Part shown: positions 36,013 through 44,356 of the stretch, in pieces
How the letters are laid out: the number at the start of each line of letters is the position of its first letter
Numbering within the stretch: position 1 is the stretch's first letter
From: Lichenicola sp964247735
GTDB lineage: Bacteria; Pseudomonadota; Alphaproteobacteria; Acetobacterales; Acetobacteraceae
Length of the DNA stretch: 64,000 nt
NCBI GenBank assembly: GCA_964247735.1
Contig: CAXTVS010000007.1
Location: 37,175-101,174, forward strand
Direction: 5' to 3'
The notes under the pieces: model-generated
What the model was told of the DNA's origin: nothing
The model's database searches: none
The model's input: only the letters and a program-made list of their open reading frames with translations
Program-made: the position numbers and the translations under genes

Positions 36013-37952
36013 GACCCGCTGCCGGACTCGGCGGCGGCACCCGCGGGCGTGCCGACCACCTGCTCCACCGCCTTGCCGTCGATCGAGGGGTGGGCGCGGT
36101 CGCGCAGCGCGGTCACGTAGGTGTTCTCGACGTCGTCGGCCATGGCCGCGTCCAGGGCGTCGCGGGTGCGGGCGTACCCGGTGTGATCCTTTGTCGGATC
36201 GGGATGGCGGATCGCGGTCACGGTGGCGACCACGAATCCGTCCGGCGTCTGCAGCATGGTCGAGGTGCCGGGAGCGAGCGAGAACGCGATCTGCTGGAGG
36301 TTGGCCGGCACCGGGCCGGCGTTCCGGCCGCGACGCACCGGGATGCCGGTCAGCAGCCCCGGCACCGATCCGGGCCTGGCCGCCGCCACCGCTGCCAGCC
36401 CGTGATGCGCGTCGGCGTCGGCATACAGCGCGGCGGCGCGCTGCTCGTCGGCGTGGCGGACCTGGTCCTGCTGCCAGTCGGCGCGCACCCGTTCGGCTGC
36501 CTGCACGAAGGCGAGCGGCGACGCCGGGGTCACGTCCTCGACCACCAGTGCGTACCAGCTGTTCTCCGGGCCCTGGATCAGGGTCGGCACGTCGCCCTTC
36601 CGGGTCGAGAAGGCCTGCACCACGATCGCCTTGCGCACCGCCTCCGAGCCTGGCAGGGGCGCCGGGTCGCCGCCACGCGTCAGCCCCTGCGCGTCCAGCG
36701 AGCCTTCGGCCGGCACCGCGCCGAGGTCGGTCGGGATGGCGTCGAGGCCGCCGCCGGCGATCGCGTCCTGCAGCTTCTGCACACGCGGCGACACCAGCGC
36801 GTTGGCGCGCTGCCGGGCGATGATGTCATGCAGTTCGCCCTTGACGTCATCGAAGCTGCGGTTCTGTGCCGGGGTCACCTTGGTGACGCGGAGCACCACC
36901 CAGCCGGCTTCGGTCTTCGCCGGCCCCGCCACCGTGCCGGGCGGGGTGGCGAAGGTGAGCTTCGCGAGGTCGGGCGACGGAATGCTGGCCTCGGTGGAGT
37001 CGTCCAGCGCGATCGGCGTCGCATCCTTCGCCGTCGCCTGCAGCTGGGCCCAGCCGATGCCACCCTGCCACAGGGCGGCGATCTGCGTCGCCCGCGCCTG
37101 GTCGGACGCGATCATGACCTGCACCGAGCGCTTCTCCGCCACGTGGTAGCGTGGGATCAGCTCGTCGTAGAGCTTGCGCTCGTCGGCCTCAGACACGTCG
37201 AGGCCGCGGGCCACGGTGTCCGGCGACAGCAGCACCAGCTTGATCTTGCGATATTCGGGCGCCGCGAAGCGGTCCTTGTTGTTGTCGTAGTAGCGACGCA
37301 GCGTCGCCTCGTCCGGAGCGGGTGGAACGGGAATGGCGGAGAACGGGAGGCTCGCCATGTCCAGCACGCGCTGCTCGGCGCCGAAGGCATAGGCGCGGCG
37401 CACCAGCTCGCCGGGCGCATGGGCGCCGATCCTGAGCGGCTCGATCAGCGCCAACGCTGCGGCCTGCTCGCGGAAGATGCGGATCAGCCCGTCCTCGGTG
37501 AACCCGGCCGCCTGCAGCCTCTGGTCGAACAGGGCGCGGCTGAACCGGCCGTCGGGGCCCAGGAACGCCTTCTCGGCGAAGATCTGCTCGCGCACCACCG
37601 AGTCCGGCACCACCACGCCGATCCGGGTGGCGGCGTCGTTGATCACCGCCTGGAATACCAGCTGCTGCAGCGCCTGCACCGCGATCTGGCGCTTCTGGTC
37701 GAACGGCAGCGTGGTCGGGTCGGCCAGGCCCGCATTCTGGGCCGCGGAGGCCAGACCACGCCGGTAGGTGCGGTCGAACTCCTCGTTCGTGATACTGCGT
37801 CCGGCGACGCGGGCGACGCTGCCGGCAGACACCTGCCCTAGACCGGTGACGAAGCTGCCCATGCCCCACACGGCAAAGCTCAGGAAGATCAGCACGGCGA
37901 GGATCCGTCCGAGCCAGGAGCCGATGAACAGGCGGCGCATGAAGGCGAGCAT
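36009..37952 (-). CDS. ppiD: Peptidyl-prolyl isomerase PpiD-like periplasmic chaperone
   Basis: 647 aa from the ATG at 37952. A single N-terminal membrane anchor (WLGRILAVLIFLSFAVWGMG) is followed by a SurA_N-type domain (RSITNEEFDRTYRRGLASAA), a central PPIase-like region and a long C-terminus. This is the layout of PpiD, which works at the Sec translocon on emerging periplasmic and outer-membrane proteins. The parvulin domain is divergent, as in other PpiDs. ppiD-trpE is typical for alphaproteobacteria; here the stop overlaps the trpE GTG. Confidence 0.9.
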   Translation of the reverse strand: MLAFMRRLFIGSWLGRILAVLIFLSFAVWGMGSFVTGLGQVSAGSVARVAGRSITNEEFDRTYRRGLASAAQNAGLADPTTLPFDQKRQIAVQALQQLVFQAVINDAATRIGVVVPDSVVREQIFAEKAFLGPDGRFSRALFDQRLQAAGFTEDGLIRIFREQAAALALIEPLRIGAHAPGELVRRAYAFGAEQRVLDMASLPFSAIPVPPAPDEATLRRYYDNNKDRFAAPEYRKIKLVLLSPDTVARGLDVSEADERKLYDELIPRYHVAEKRSVQVMIASDQARATQIAALWQGGIGWAQLQATAKDATPIALDDSTEASIPSPDLAKLTFATPPGTVAGPAKTEAGWVVLRVTKVTPAQNRSFDDVKGELHDIIARQRANALVSPRVQKLQDAIAGGGLDAIPTDLGAVPAEGSLDAQGLTRGGDPAPLPGSEAVRKAIVVQAFSTRKGDVPTLIQGPENSWYALVVEDVTPASPLAFVQAAERVRADWQQDQVRHADEQRAAALYADADAHHGLAAVAAARPGSVPGLLTGIPVRRGRNAGPVPANLQQIAFSLAPGTSTMLQTPDGFVVATVTAIRHPDPTKDHTGYARTRDALDAAMADDVENTYVTALRDRAHPSIDGKAVEQVVGTPAGAAAESGSGS

Positions 37953-38111
37953 GGAGAGTGTCCGGACGGTGAACGGTACTGGTGGCGCGCGAGACGCCGG
38001 CGCCGAAGGCGGCGCACCATAGGGTGCAGGCTGCTGCTTGTCATGCCGGGGCCTGGCATGGTCTACCAGCGCCGCCCGGACCTTCCCATCTTGTTCCAGC
38101 CTGGTCCCGGG

Positions 38112-38876
38112 ATGGATGCGCGCATGGCTCGTCAGCTGATTGCCGGCAACTGGAAGATGAACGGCTCCACCGCCGAGGCGGACGCGCTGGCGCGGGCGCT
38201 TGTCGCCGGTGCCGGGCCGGTCGCTGCGGAGCTGCTGGTTTGCCCGCCCTTCACCCAGATCGGCACCGTGGCGCGTCTGCTCGCGGGCAGCCCGATCGCG
38301 GTCGGCGGGCAGGACTGCCACATGGCGCCCAAGGGCGCTCATACCGGCGACATCTCCGCCCCGATGCTGCGCGACCTCGGCGCCACCCACGTGATCCTGG
38401 GCCACTCGGAGCGGCGGCAGAACCACAAGGAGCTGGACGAGACGGTGCGCGAGAAGGTGGTGGCCGCCACCGAGGCTGGGCTGCTGCCGATCGTCTGCGT
38501 CGGCGAGACCGCCGACCAGCGCCTGGCGGACGGGCACGAGGACACCGTCGGCTGGCAGCTCAAGGGCAGCCTGCCGCACGGCTTCGCCGACGGCCAGGGC
38601 GTGGTCGCCTACGAGCCGGTCTGGGCGATCGGCACCGGCCGCAACGCCACCGCCGACGACGTCGCGACCATGCACGCCTTCATCCGCGCCGAGCTGGTGC
38701 GCCAGTTCGGTGAGAACGGGGCCGGCGTGCGCATCCTCTACGGCGGCTCGGTCAACGCGGAGAACGCGGCAGCCCTGCTCGCGGTGCCGGAGGTGGGCGG
38801 CGCGCTGGTCGGCGGCGCCAGCCTGAAGCCGGCCGACTTCCTCGCCATCGCCGCCGCCGCCGCCGCACGCGGCTGA
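38112..38876 (+). CDS. tpiA: Triosephosphate isomerase
   Basis: Interconverts DHAP and glyceraldehyde-3-phosphate. 254 aa from the ATG at 38112, or 250 from 38124 (MARQLIAGNWKMNG). The substrate Lys is in NWKMNG, the electrophile His in VILGHSERR, catalytic Glu in AYEPVWAIGTGRNA, and the phosphate site YGGSVNAENA. It is divergent from ppiD and starts the tpiA-secG-pyrG group, typical of alphaproteobacteria. Confidence 0.96.
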   Translation: MDARMARQLIAGNWKMNGSTAEADALARALVAGAGPVAAELLVCPPFTQIGTVARLLAGSPIAVGGQDCHMAPKGAHTGDISAPMLRDLGATHVILGHSERRQNHKELDETVREKVVAATEAGLLPIVCVGETADQRLADGHEDTVGWQLKGSLPHGFADGQGVVAYEPVWAIGTGRNATADDVATMHAFIRAELVRQFGENGAGVRILYGGSVNAENAAALLAVPEVGGALVGGASLKPADFLAIAAAAAARG

Positions 38877-38889
38877 ACCCGGACCCCTC

Positions 38890-39336
38890 ATGATCGCCAC
38901 CCTGCTCGTCCTGCATCTCCTCGTCACGCTGACGCTGATCGGTACTGTGCTGATCCAACGCAGCGAGGGCGGCGGCCTCGGCATCGGCTCCAGCCAGGGC
39001 ATGGGATCCTTCATGAGCGGCCGCGGCACCGCCAACCTGCTCACCCGCACCACCGCGATCCTGGCGGCGATCTTCATGCTGCTGTCGCTGGCGCTGGCGG
39101 TGCTGAACCGCGGCGGCGCAGGGCGCGGGCGCGACATCCTGGCGCTGCCGCAGGCCGCCGCACCTGCGGTCCTGCCGCCCGGCGTCCGCGCGCCGGTGCT
39201 GCCGGCGCGGCCGCCGGTGGCGCCGGTTCCGGGCCGCGACATCCTGGCGACGCCGCCGACGACCGTGCCGGCCACGCCGGGTGCCACGCCGCCCGCGGCA
39301 GCGGTGCCGGCATCGCCTCCGGTGCCCGGCCACTGA
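38890..39336 (+). CDS. secG: Protein-export translocase subunit SecG
   Basis: Small Sec translocon subunit. 148 aa: two membrane helices (LLVLHLLVTLTLIGTVLIQ and TTAILAAIFMLLSLALAVL) flanking the cytoplasmic loop RSEGGGLGIG, which is diagnostic, followed by a long Pro/Ala/Val-rich tail with a repeated GRDIL. The tail is common in alphaproteobacterial SecG. It starts 13 bases after tpiA. Confidence 0.93.
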   Translation: MIATLLVLHLLVTLTLIGTVLIQRSEGGGLGIGSSQGMGSFMSGRGTANLLTRTTAILAAIFMLLSLALAVLNRGGAGRGRDILALPQAAAPAVLPPGVRAPVLPARPPVAPVPGRDILATPPTTVPATPGATPPAAAVPASPPVPGH

Positions 39337-39355
39337 CGCGACCCGCAGCCGGACG

Positions 39356-40654
39356 ATGAGCGGCCTGCCGATCGTCATCGTCGGTGCCGGTGCGGCCGGG
39401 CTGGCCGCAGCCGCAGCACTTCGCCGGGCCGGACGGACGGTCGTGGTGCTGGAAGCGGCCGACCGCATCGGCGGACGCGCCCGTACCTCCCGCCCGGCCT
39501 CGCTTGGTGGCGCCCCGATCGACGAGGGTGCCACCTGGCTGCACCAGGTCGATCGCAACCCGCTGGTGGAGCTGGCACGCGCCGCCGGCGACGTGCTGCA
39601 CCCGGGCCACGAGGGAGGACGCCGCCTCATGGTCGAGGGCCGGGTCGCCAGCGAGGAGGAGGAAGCGGCCTACGAGCAGGCGGACAAGGAATGGCGGGCG
39701 CAGGCCGAGGCAATGGCCGCCGACCCGGCGCTGCCGGACCGGCCGCTTTCCGCCGCGGGCGACATGCGGAACCCGGCTGACCCCTGGCTCGGCAACATCG
39801 AGGCCTGGGAAGGCGCCATCATCGCCGCCGCGGATGCGGACGTGCTGTCGCTCCGGGACTGGCACCGCAACGGGCTCGACGACGGCGACCTTCGGCCGGC
39901 CTGCGGCATCGGCACCCTGCTCGAGACTCGGCTGGGGCCGCTGGCGGGCCCGGTGCGCTGCGGGATCGTCGTCCAGGCGATCGACTGGAGCGTGCCCGGT
40001 CAGGTCTCGCTGTCGACGGATAACGGTCCGGTGCACGGATGCGCCTGCATCGTCACGGTGTCCACCGGAGTTCTCCGGGCCGGCCGGATCGCGTTCTCCC
40101 CGCCCCTCCCCGCCCGCATTGCCGGCGCGCTGGACGGGCTGCCGATGGGGCTGCTGAGCAAGCTGGCGCTGCCGGTGCCGGACAACGCGCGGGACCGGCT
40201 CGGGGTGGCGCCCGGGACGCTGGTGGAGCAGCACCTGCCGGACCGGCAGGGGCCGGCGATGCTGCTCGGCGTGCTGCCGGATGGGGCGCCCTACGTGACC
40301 GGCTTCCTCGGCGGCCGTCACGCCTGGTCTTTCGCCGGCCGCGAGGCGGAGGCGCTCGACGCGGCGCGGACGCGGGTCGCATCGCTGCTGGGTCCGGACG
40401 CGGCGTCGGCGCTCGGCACGGACGGATGGACGTCGCGCTGGGGCAGCGACCCGCTGTTCCTCGGCGCCTACGCCTATGCCCGGCCTGGCCATGCCGACGC
40501 CCGGGACCGGCTGGGCGAGCCGTTCGGCGACGGCCGGATGGTGCTGGCGGGGGAGGCCTGCCGCACCGACGGCCTGGCCGGAACGGTCGGCGGCGCGATG
40601 CGCGACGGGGAGCGTGCGGCGCAGGCGGTGCTGGACGCCGTTGCCGCGGCCTGA
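39356..40654 (+). CDS. FAD-dependent amine oxidase family protein
   Basis: 432 aa from the ATG at 39356. N-terminal FAD-binding VIVGAGAAGLAAAAALRRAG and EAADRIGGRARTS, then GAPIDEGATWLH; the C-terminal FAD motif is LAGEACRTDGLAGTVGGAMR. This is the monoamine oxidase / protoporphyrinogen-oxidase-like family; the substrate (a polyamine or other amine) cannot be told. It lies 19 bases after secG and 72 before pyrG on the same strand, interrupting the usual secG-pyrG pair. Confidence 0.85.
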   Translation: MSGLPIVIVGAGAAGLAAAAALRRAGRTVVVLEAADRIGGRARTSRPASLGGAPIDEGATWLHQVDRNPLVELARAAGDVLHPGHEGGRRLMVEGRVASEEEEAAYEQADKEWRAQAEAMAADPALPDRPLSAAGDMRNPADPWLGNIEAWEGAIIAAADADVLSLRDWHRNGLDDGDLRPACGIGTLLETRLGPLAGPVRCGIVVQAIDWSVPGQVSLSTDNGPVHGCACIVTVSTGVLRAGRIAFSPPLPARIAGALDGLPMGLLSKLALPVPDNARDRLGVAPGTLVEQHLPDRQGPAMLLGVLPDGAPYVTGFLGGRHAWSFAGREAEALDAARTRVASLLGPDAASALGTDGWTSRWGSDPLFLGAYAYARPGHADARDRLGEPFGDGRMVLAGEACRTDGLAGTVGGAMRDGERAAQAVLDAVAAA

Positions 40655-40726
40655 CCTGCGGGTGCGGCGCTATTGTGCCGGGGACGGGTATCCCGGCCCG
40701 CGGATTCGGGTGTAGGACGGACGCCC

Positions 40727-42367
40727 ATGACGCGGTTCGTATTCATCACCGGCGGTGTGGTTTCCTCTCTCGGCAAGGGCATCGCGTCGGCAGCGCTGGC
40801 GGCGCTGCTGCAGGCACGTGGCTATCGGGTGCGGCTGCGCAAGCTCGACCCCTACCTCAACGTCGATCCGGGGACGATGAGCCCGTACCAGCACGGCGAG
40901 GTGTTCGTCACCGATGACGGGGCCGAGACCGACCTCGACCTCGGGCACTACGAGCGCTTCACCGGCGTGCATGCGACGAAGGCGGACAACGCCACCACCG
41001 GACGGATCTACTCGGAGGTGATCGCGCGCGAGCGGCGCGGCGACTACCTCGGCGCCACCGTGCAGGTGATCCCGCACATCACCGACGCGATCAAGAACGC
41101 GGTGGTGCACGACACCGGCGACCTCGACTTCGCGCTGATCGAGATCGGCGGCACGGTGGGCGACATCGAGAGCCTGCCGTTCCTGGAGGCGATCCGCCAG
41201 CTCCGCAACGACCTGGGGCCCGCCCGCACCATGTTCGTGCACCTGACCCTGGTGCCGTGGATCCCGGCAGCGGGCGAGCTGAAGACCAAGCCGACGCAGC
41301 ACTCGGTCAAGGAGCTGCAGAACGTCGGCATCCAGCCACAGATGCTGCTGTGCCGCTCCGACCGGCCGCTACCCGACAACGAGCGGCGCAAGATCGCCAA
41401 CTTCTGCAACGTGCGCCCCGAGGCGGTGATCTCGGCGCTGGACGTCGACACCATCTACGCCTGCCCGATCTCCTACCACCAGGAGGGCATGGACACCGAG
41501 GTGCTGCGCCATTTCGGCCTGCCGCACGCGGGCGAGCCGGACCTGTCCGGCTGGCACCGCGTGCTGGACGCGATGCGCAACCCGGAGGGCGAGGTGCGGA
41601 TCGCGGTGGTGGGCAAATACACGTCCCTGCTGGACAGCTACAAGTCGCTGAACGAGGCGCTGATCCATGGCGGGATCGCCAACAAGGTGCGCGTGCAGCT
41701 GGACTGGGTGGACAGCCAGATCTTCGAGGCCGGGGGCGAGCCGTCGGCGGTGATCGACCGGCTGCAGGACGTGCACGGCATCCTGGTGCCGGGCGGGTTC
41801 GGCGAGCGCGGCTCGGAAGGCAAGATCGAGGCGGTGCGGTTCGCGCGCGAGCGCCGGATCCCGTTCCTCGGCATCTGCTTCGGCATGCAGATGGCGGTGA
41901 TCGAGTGCGCGCGGAACCTGGCCGACATCCCCGATGCGTCGTCCACCGAGTTCGGTCCCACGGCGCAGCCGGTGGTCGGGCTGATGACCGAGTGGGCGCG
42001 GGGCAACGAGCTGCAGGTCCGCGAGGAGGGCGGCGACCTCGGCGGCACCATGCGGGTCGGCGCCTATGACGCGGTGCTGGACCGCGGCTCGCGCGTCGCG
42101 GATGCCTATGGCACCACCACCATCCGCGAGCGGCATCGGCACCGCTACGAGGTCAACATCCACTACCGCGAGCGCCTGGAACGGGCGGGCTTGAGCTTTT
42201 CCGGCCTGTCCCCCGACGGGATCCTGCCGGAGATCGTGGAATATCCCGACCATCCCTGGTTCATCGGCGTGCAGTACCATCCCGAGCTGCTGAGCAAGCC
42301 GTTCGCGCCGCACCCGCTGTTCTCCGGCTTCATCGGCGCCTCGGTCCGCAAGGCGCGGCTGGTCTGA
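40727..42367 (+). CDS. pyrG: CTP synthase
   Basis: Aminates UTP to CTP with glutamine ammonia. 546 aa: synthetase domain starting MTRFVFITGGVVSSLGKGIA with the DGAETDLDLGHYERF Mg/ATP site, and a C-terminal class I glutaminase with Cys in FLGICFGMQMAVIE and His-Glu in QYHPELLSKP. The ATG at 40727 is fixed by the conserved N-terminus. CTP made here is used by CdsA and in the Moco pathway enzymes elsewhere in the window. Confidence 0.97.
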   Translation: MTRFVFITGGVVSSLGKGIASAALAALLQARGYRVRLRKLDPYLNVDPGTMSPYQHGEVFVTDDGAETDLDLGHYERFTGVHATKADNATTGRIYSEVIARERRGDYLGATVQVIPHITDAIKNAVVHDTGDLDFALIEIGGTVGDIESLPFLEAIRQLRNDLGPARTMFVHLTLVPWIPAAGELKTKPTQHSVKELQNVGIQPQMLLCRSDRPLPDNERRKIANFCNVRPEAVISALDVDTIYACPISYHQEGMDTEVLRHFGLPHAGEPDLSGWHRVLDAMRNPEGEVRIAVVGKYTSLLDSYKSLNEALIHGGIANKVRVQLDWVDSQIFEAGGEPSAVIDRLQDVHGILVPGGFGERGSEGKIEAVRFARERRIPFLGICFGMQMAVIECARNLADIPDASSTEFGPTAQPVVGLMTEWARGNELQVREEGGDLGGTMRVGAYDAVLDRGSRVADAYGTTTIRERHRHRYEVNIHYRERLERAGLSFSGLSPDGILPEIVEYPDHPWFIGVQYHPELLSKPFAPHPLFSGFIGASVRKARLV

Positions 42368-42450
42368 TCCCGCGCCGGCAGCCAGGCGGTCCGGGTGTCC
42401 TGACGGCGATCTGCTGCTATGACGCCGTCGCATCTTCTCCTGGAGGCTCC

Positions 42451-42921
42451 ATGCCGTTCGCCCGTGCTTCGCGTCCGTTCGTCCTGCTTGCCGCCCTTGC
42501 CGCGACGGCACCCGGCCTGGCCCGCGCCGGCACGCCGGCCGAGGCAGCCGCCTTCATGAGGCAGAACGCCGGCCAGCCGGGCGTGGTCACCCTGCCCTCC
42601 GGCCTGGAATACAAAGTGGTGCAGTCGGGCGACGCTAGCGGCGCGCGTCCCGGGCCCGCCGACAGCGTGATGGTGAGCTATGTCGGCAAGCTGTCCGACG
42701 GCGCCATCTTCGACGACAGCCACGGCAACATCGTCACCCTGCCGCTGAACGCGGTGATCAAGGGCTGGACCGAAGGGATGCAGCTGATGCGCCCGGGCGA
42801 CGTGTGGATGCTCTACGTGCCGCCGGAGCTGGGCTACGGTGCCAAGGGCGCCGGGCCGATCCCGCCGAACGCGGCCCTGGTGTTCCGGATCGAGCTGGTC
42901 GCCGTAGCCGGGCACGGCTGA
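42451..42921 (+). CDS. Exported FKBP-type peptidyl-prolyl isomerase
   Basis: 156 aa. Signal peptide to about residue 26 (FVLLAALAATAPGLARA), a short helical linker, and an FKBP domain with LPSGLEYKVVQSGD, VMVSYVGKLSDGAIFDDS and WMLYVPPELGYGAKGAGPIP, the last two forming the proline pocket. Periplasmic folding helper of the FkpA/Mip type but without a long dimerisation arm. It sits 83 bases after pyrG. Confidence 0.9.
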   Translation: MPFARASRPFVLLAALAATAPGLARAGTPAEAAAFMRQNAGQPGVVTLPSGLEYKVVQSGDASGARPGPADSVMVSYVGKLSDGAIFDDSHGNIVTLPLNAVIKGWTEGMQLMRPGDVWMLYVPPELGYGAKGAGPIPPNAALVFRIELVAVAGHG

Positions 42922-43038
42922 GCCGCCCGGGTTCCGCTCGGGATCCCTGCACGACGCGCAGGGCTGGTTCCACGCGGGTGGGCGCCACCAGTCCCCACAT
43001 GCTGGCGTTCCGGCGGACCACCAGGGGACCAGGGACGT

Positions 43039-43752
43039 ATGACAACAGGATTGGCGGGTGATCGGCACCCGCTTTGCGAGCGGTTCCGGGACTTCATCCG
43101 CGCCTCGGCCTTTTCCTGCGTCGGCGCCAAGTCGGCCCTGGCTCGCGACCAGCTCCGGATCATGGTCGCCCGCGACATCGGCTCGTCCTGGGACGACCTG
43201 CGCATCCTGCCGGAGCTGCTCGACTTCGTCCAAGGCTATCGGGAGAACCGGAAGCTGTACCAGAGCTTCGTGGTGCTGTTCGAGGGTCCGGAGATGCTCG
43301 GCGAGGACGCGTTCGAAGCCCATCTCTGGTCGCGCCTGCAGTCGCTGAGCGACAAGGACGAGTGGCTCGGGCAGGATGTGGACAGCCGGGTAAGCCAGGA
43401 TCCGGAGCATCCCCATTTCTCGCTCAGCTTCGGCGGCGAGGCCTTCTTCGTGGTAGGACTGCACCCCGGTGCCAGCCGCCTCGCGCGCCGGTTCGAGCGG
43501 CCGGCGCTGGTGTTCAACCTCCACGACCAGTTCGAGCAGCTGCGCAGCGCGGGGATCTACACCCGCCTGCGCGACACCATCCTGCAGCGCGACCTAGCGT
43601 TGAACGGCACCGCCAACCCGATGCTGGCGCGGTTCGGCGAGAACTCCGAGGCGCGGCAGTACAGCGGCCGTGTGGTGAACGCCGATTGGCGCTGCCCGTT
43701 CAGCGGACGCGGCGCCCGCAGCGGGACGGCGGACGCCGACCATGCCGCCTGA
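43039..43752 (+). CDS. YqcI/YcgG family haem protein (GntA-like N-hydroxylase family)
   Basis: 237 aa. The family (PF08892) includes GntA, a haem-dependent N-hydroxylase of guanitoxin synthesis, so oxygenation of a guanidino or amidino nitrogen is a plausible reaction; the actual substrate is unknown. Conserved segments seen are FSCVGAKSALARDQ, LHPGASRLARRFERP, VFNLHDQFEQLR and, near the C-terminus, the Cys-Pro of DWRCPF. His or Cys residues in those boxes are candidate haem ligands. Overlaps the DUF1989 gene by 11 bases, so they are co-translated. Confidence 0.8.
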   Translation: MTTGLAGDRHPLCERFRDFIRASAFSCVGAKSALARDQLRIMVARDIGSSWDDLRILPELLDFVQGYRENRKLYQSFVVLFEGPEMLGEDAFEAHLWSRLQSLSDKDEWLGQDVDSRVSQDPEHPHFSLSFGGEAFFVVGLHPGASRLARRFERPALVFNLHDQFEQLRSAGIYTRLRDTILQRDLALNGTANPMLARFGENSEARQYSGRVVNADWRCPFSGRGARSGTADADHAA

Positions 43753-44341
43753 CATCGCGACGGTCGTCGAGATCCCGCCTCGTTCCGGCACCGCCTTCAC
43801 CCTCGACAAGGGCCGGCGCCTGACGGTGATCGATCCCGTGGGCGAGCAGGTGGCGGACCTGCTCGCGTTCCGGCGCGACGACACCGAGGAGGTGATCTCC
43901 TCCGGGCGGACGCTGGACTACGCCAGCCGGCTGTTCCTGAGCACGGGCGATCCGATCTATTCCAACCGAAGCCGGGTCCTGCTCCGGATCGTGGAGGACA
44001 CGGTGGGCCGGCACGACTTCCTGCTGACGCCCTGCTCGGCCGACACGTTCCGCATCATCTACGGCGACACCGAGCCGCACCGAGGCTGCTTCGGCAACCT
44101 CGCCGCGGCGCTTGCACCATACGGGATCGGGCCGGATCGCATTCCGGTCGCCTTCAACGTGTTCATGAACGTACGCATCGACGGCGATACCGGTGCGCTG
44201 ACGGTGGCGCCGCCGTTGAGCCGCGCCGGCGACCACGCCACCTTCGTCGCCGAGGACGACCTGATCATCGGCCTGACCGCCTGCTCGGCGCTGCAGTCCA
44301 ACAACGGTGCGTTCAAGCCGATCCGCTACCGGATCGACTGA
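43742..44341 (+). CDS. DUF1989 / urea carboxylase-associated family protein
   Basis: 199 aa; DUF1989 fold with VIDPVGEQVADLLAF, SSGRTLDY, LTPCSADTFRIIYG and FNVFMNVRID. Cysteines (TPCSAD; HRGCFGN; TACSAL) fit the metal-site pattern I associate with the family, but ligands are not proven. Known members act as carboxyguanidine deiminase subunits beside urea/guanidine carboxylases, and others sit in uncharacterised nitrogen cassettes. No urea carboxylase is nearby. The overlap with the GntA-like gene suggests a two-step conversion of a guanidino compound; inference. Confidence 0.82.
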   Translation: MPPDIATVVEIPPRSGTAFTLDKGRRLTVIDPVGEQVADLLAFRRDDTEEVISSGRTLDYASRLFLSTGDPIYSNRSRVLLRIVEDTVGRHDFLLTPCSADTFRIIYGDTEPHRGCFGNLAAALAPYGIGPDRIPVAFNVFMNVRIDGDTGALTVAPPLSRAGDHATFVAEDDLIIGLTACSALQSNNGAFKPIRYRID

Positions 44342-44356
44342 ACGCGCACGCGTCGC

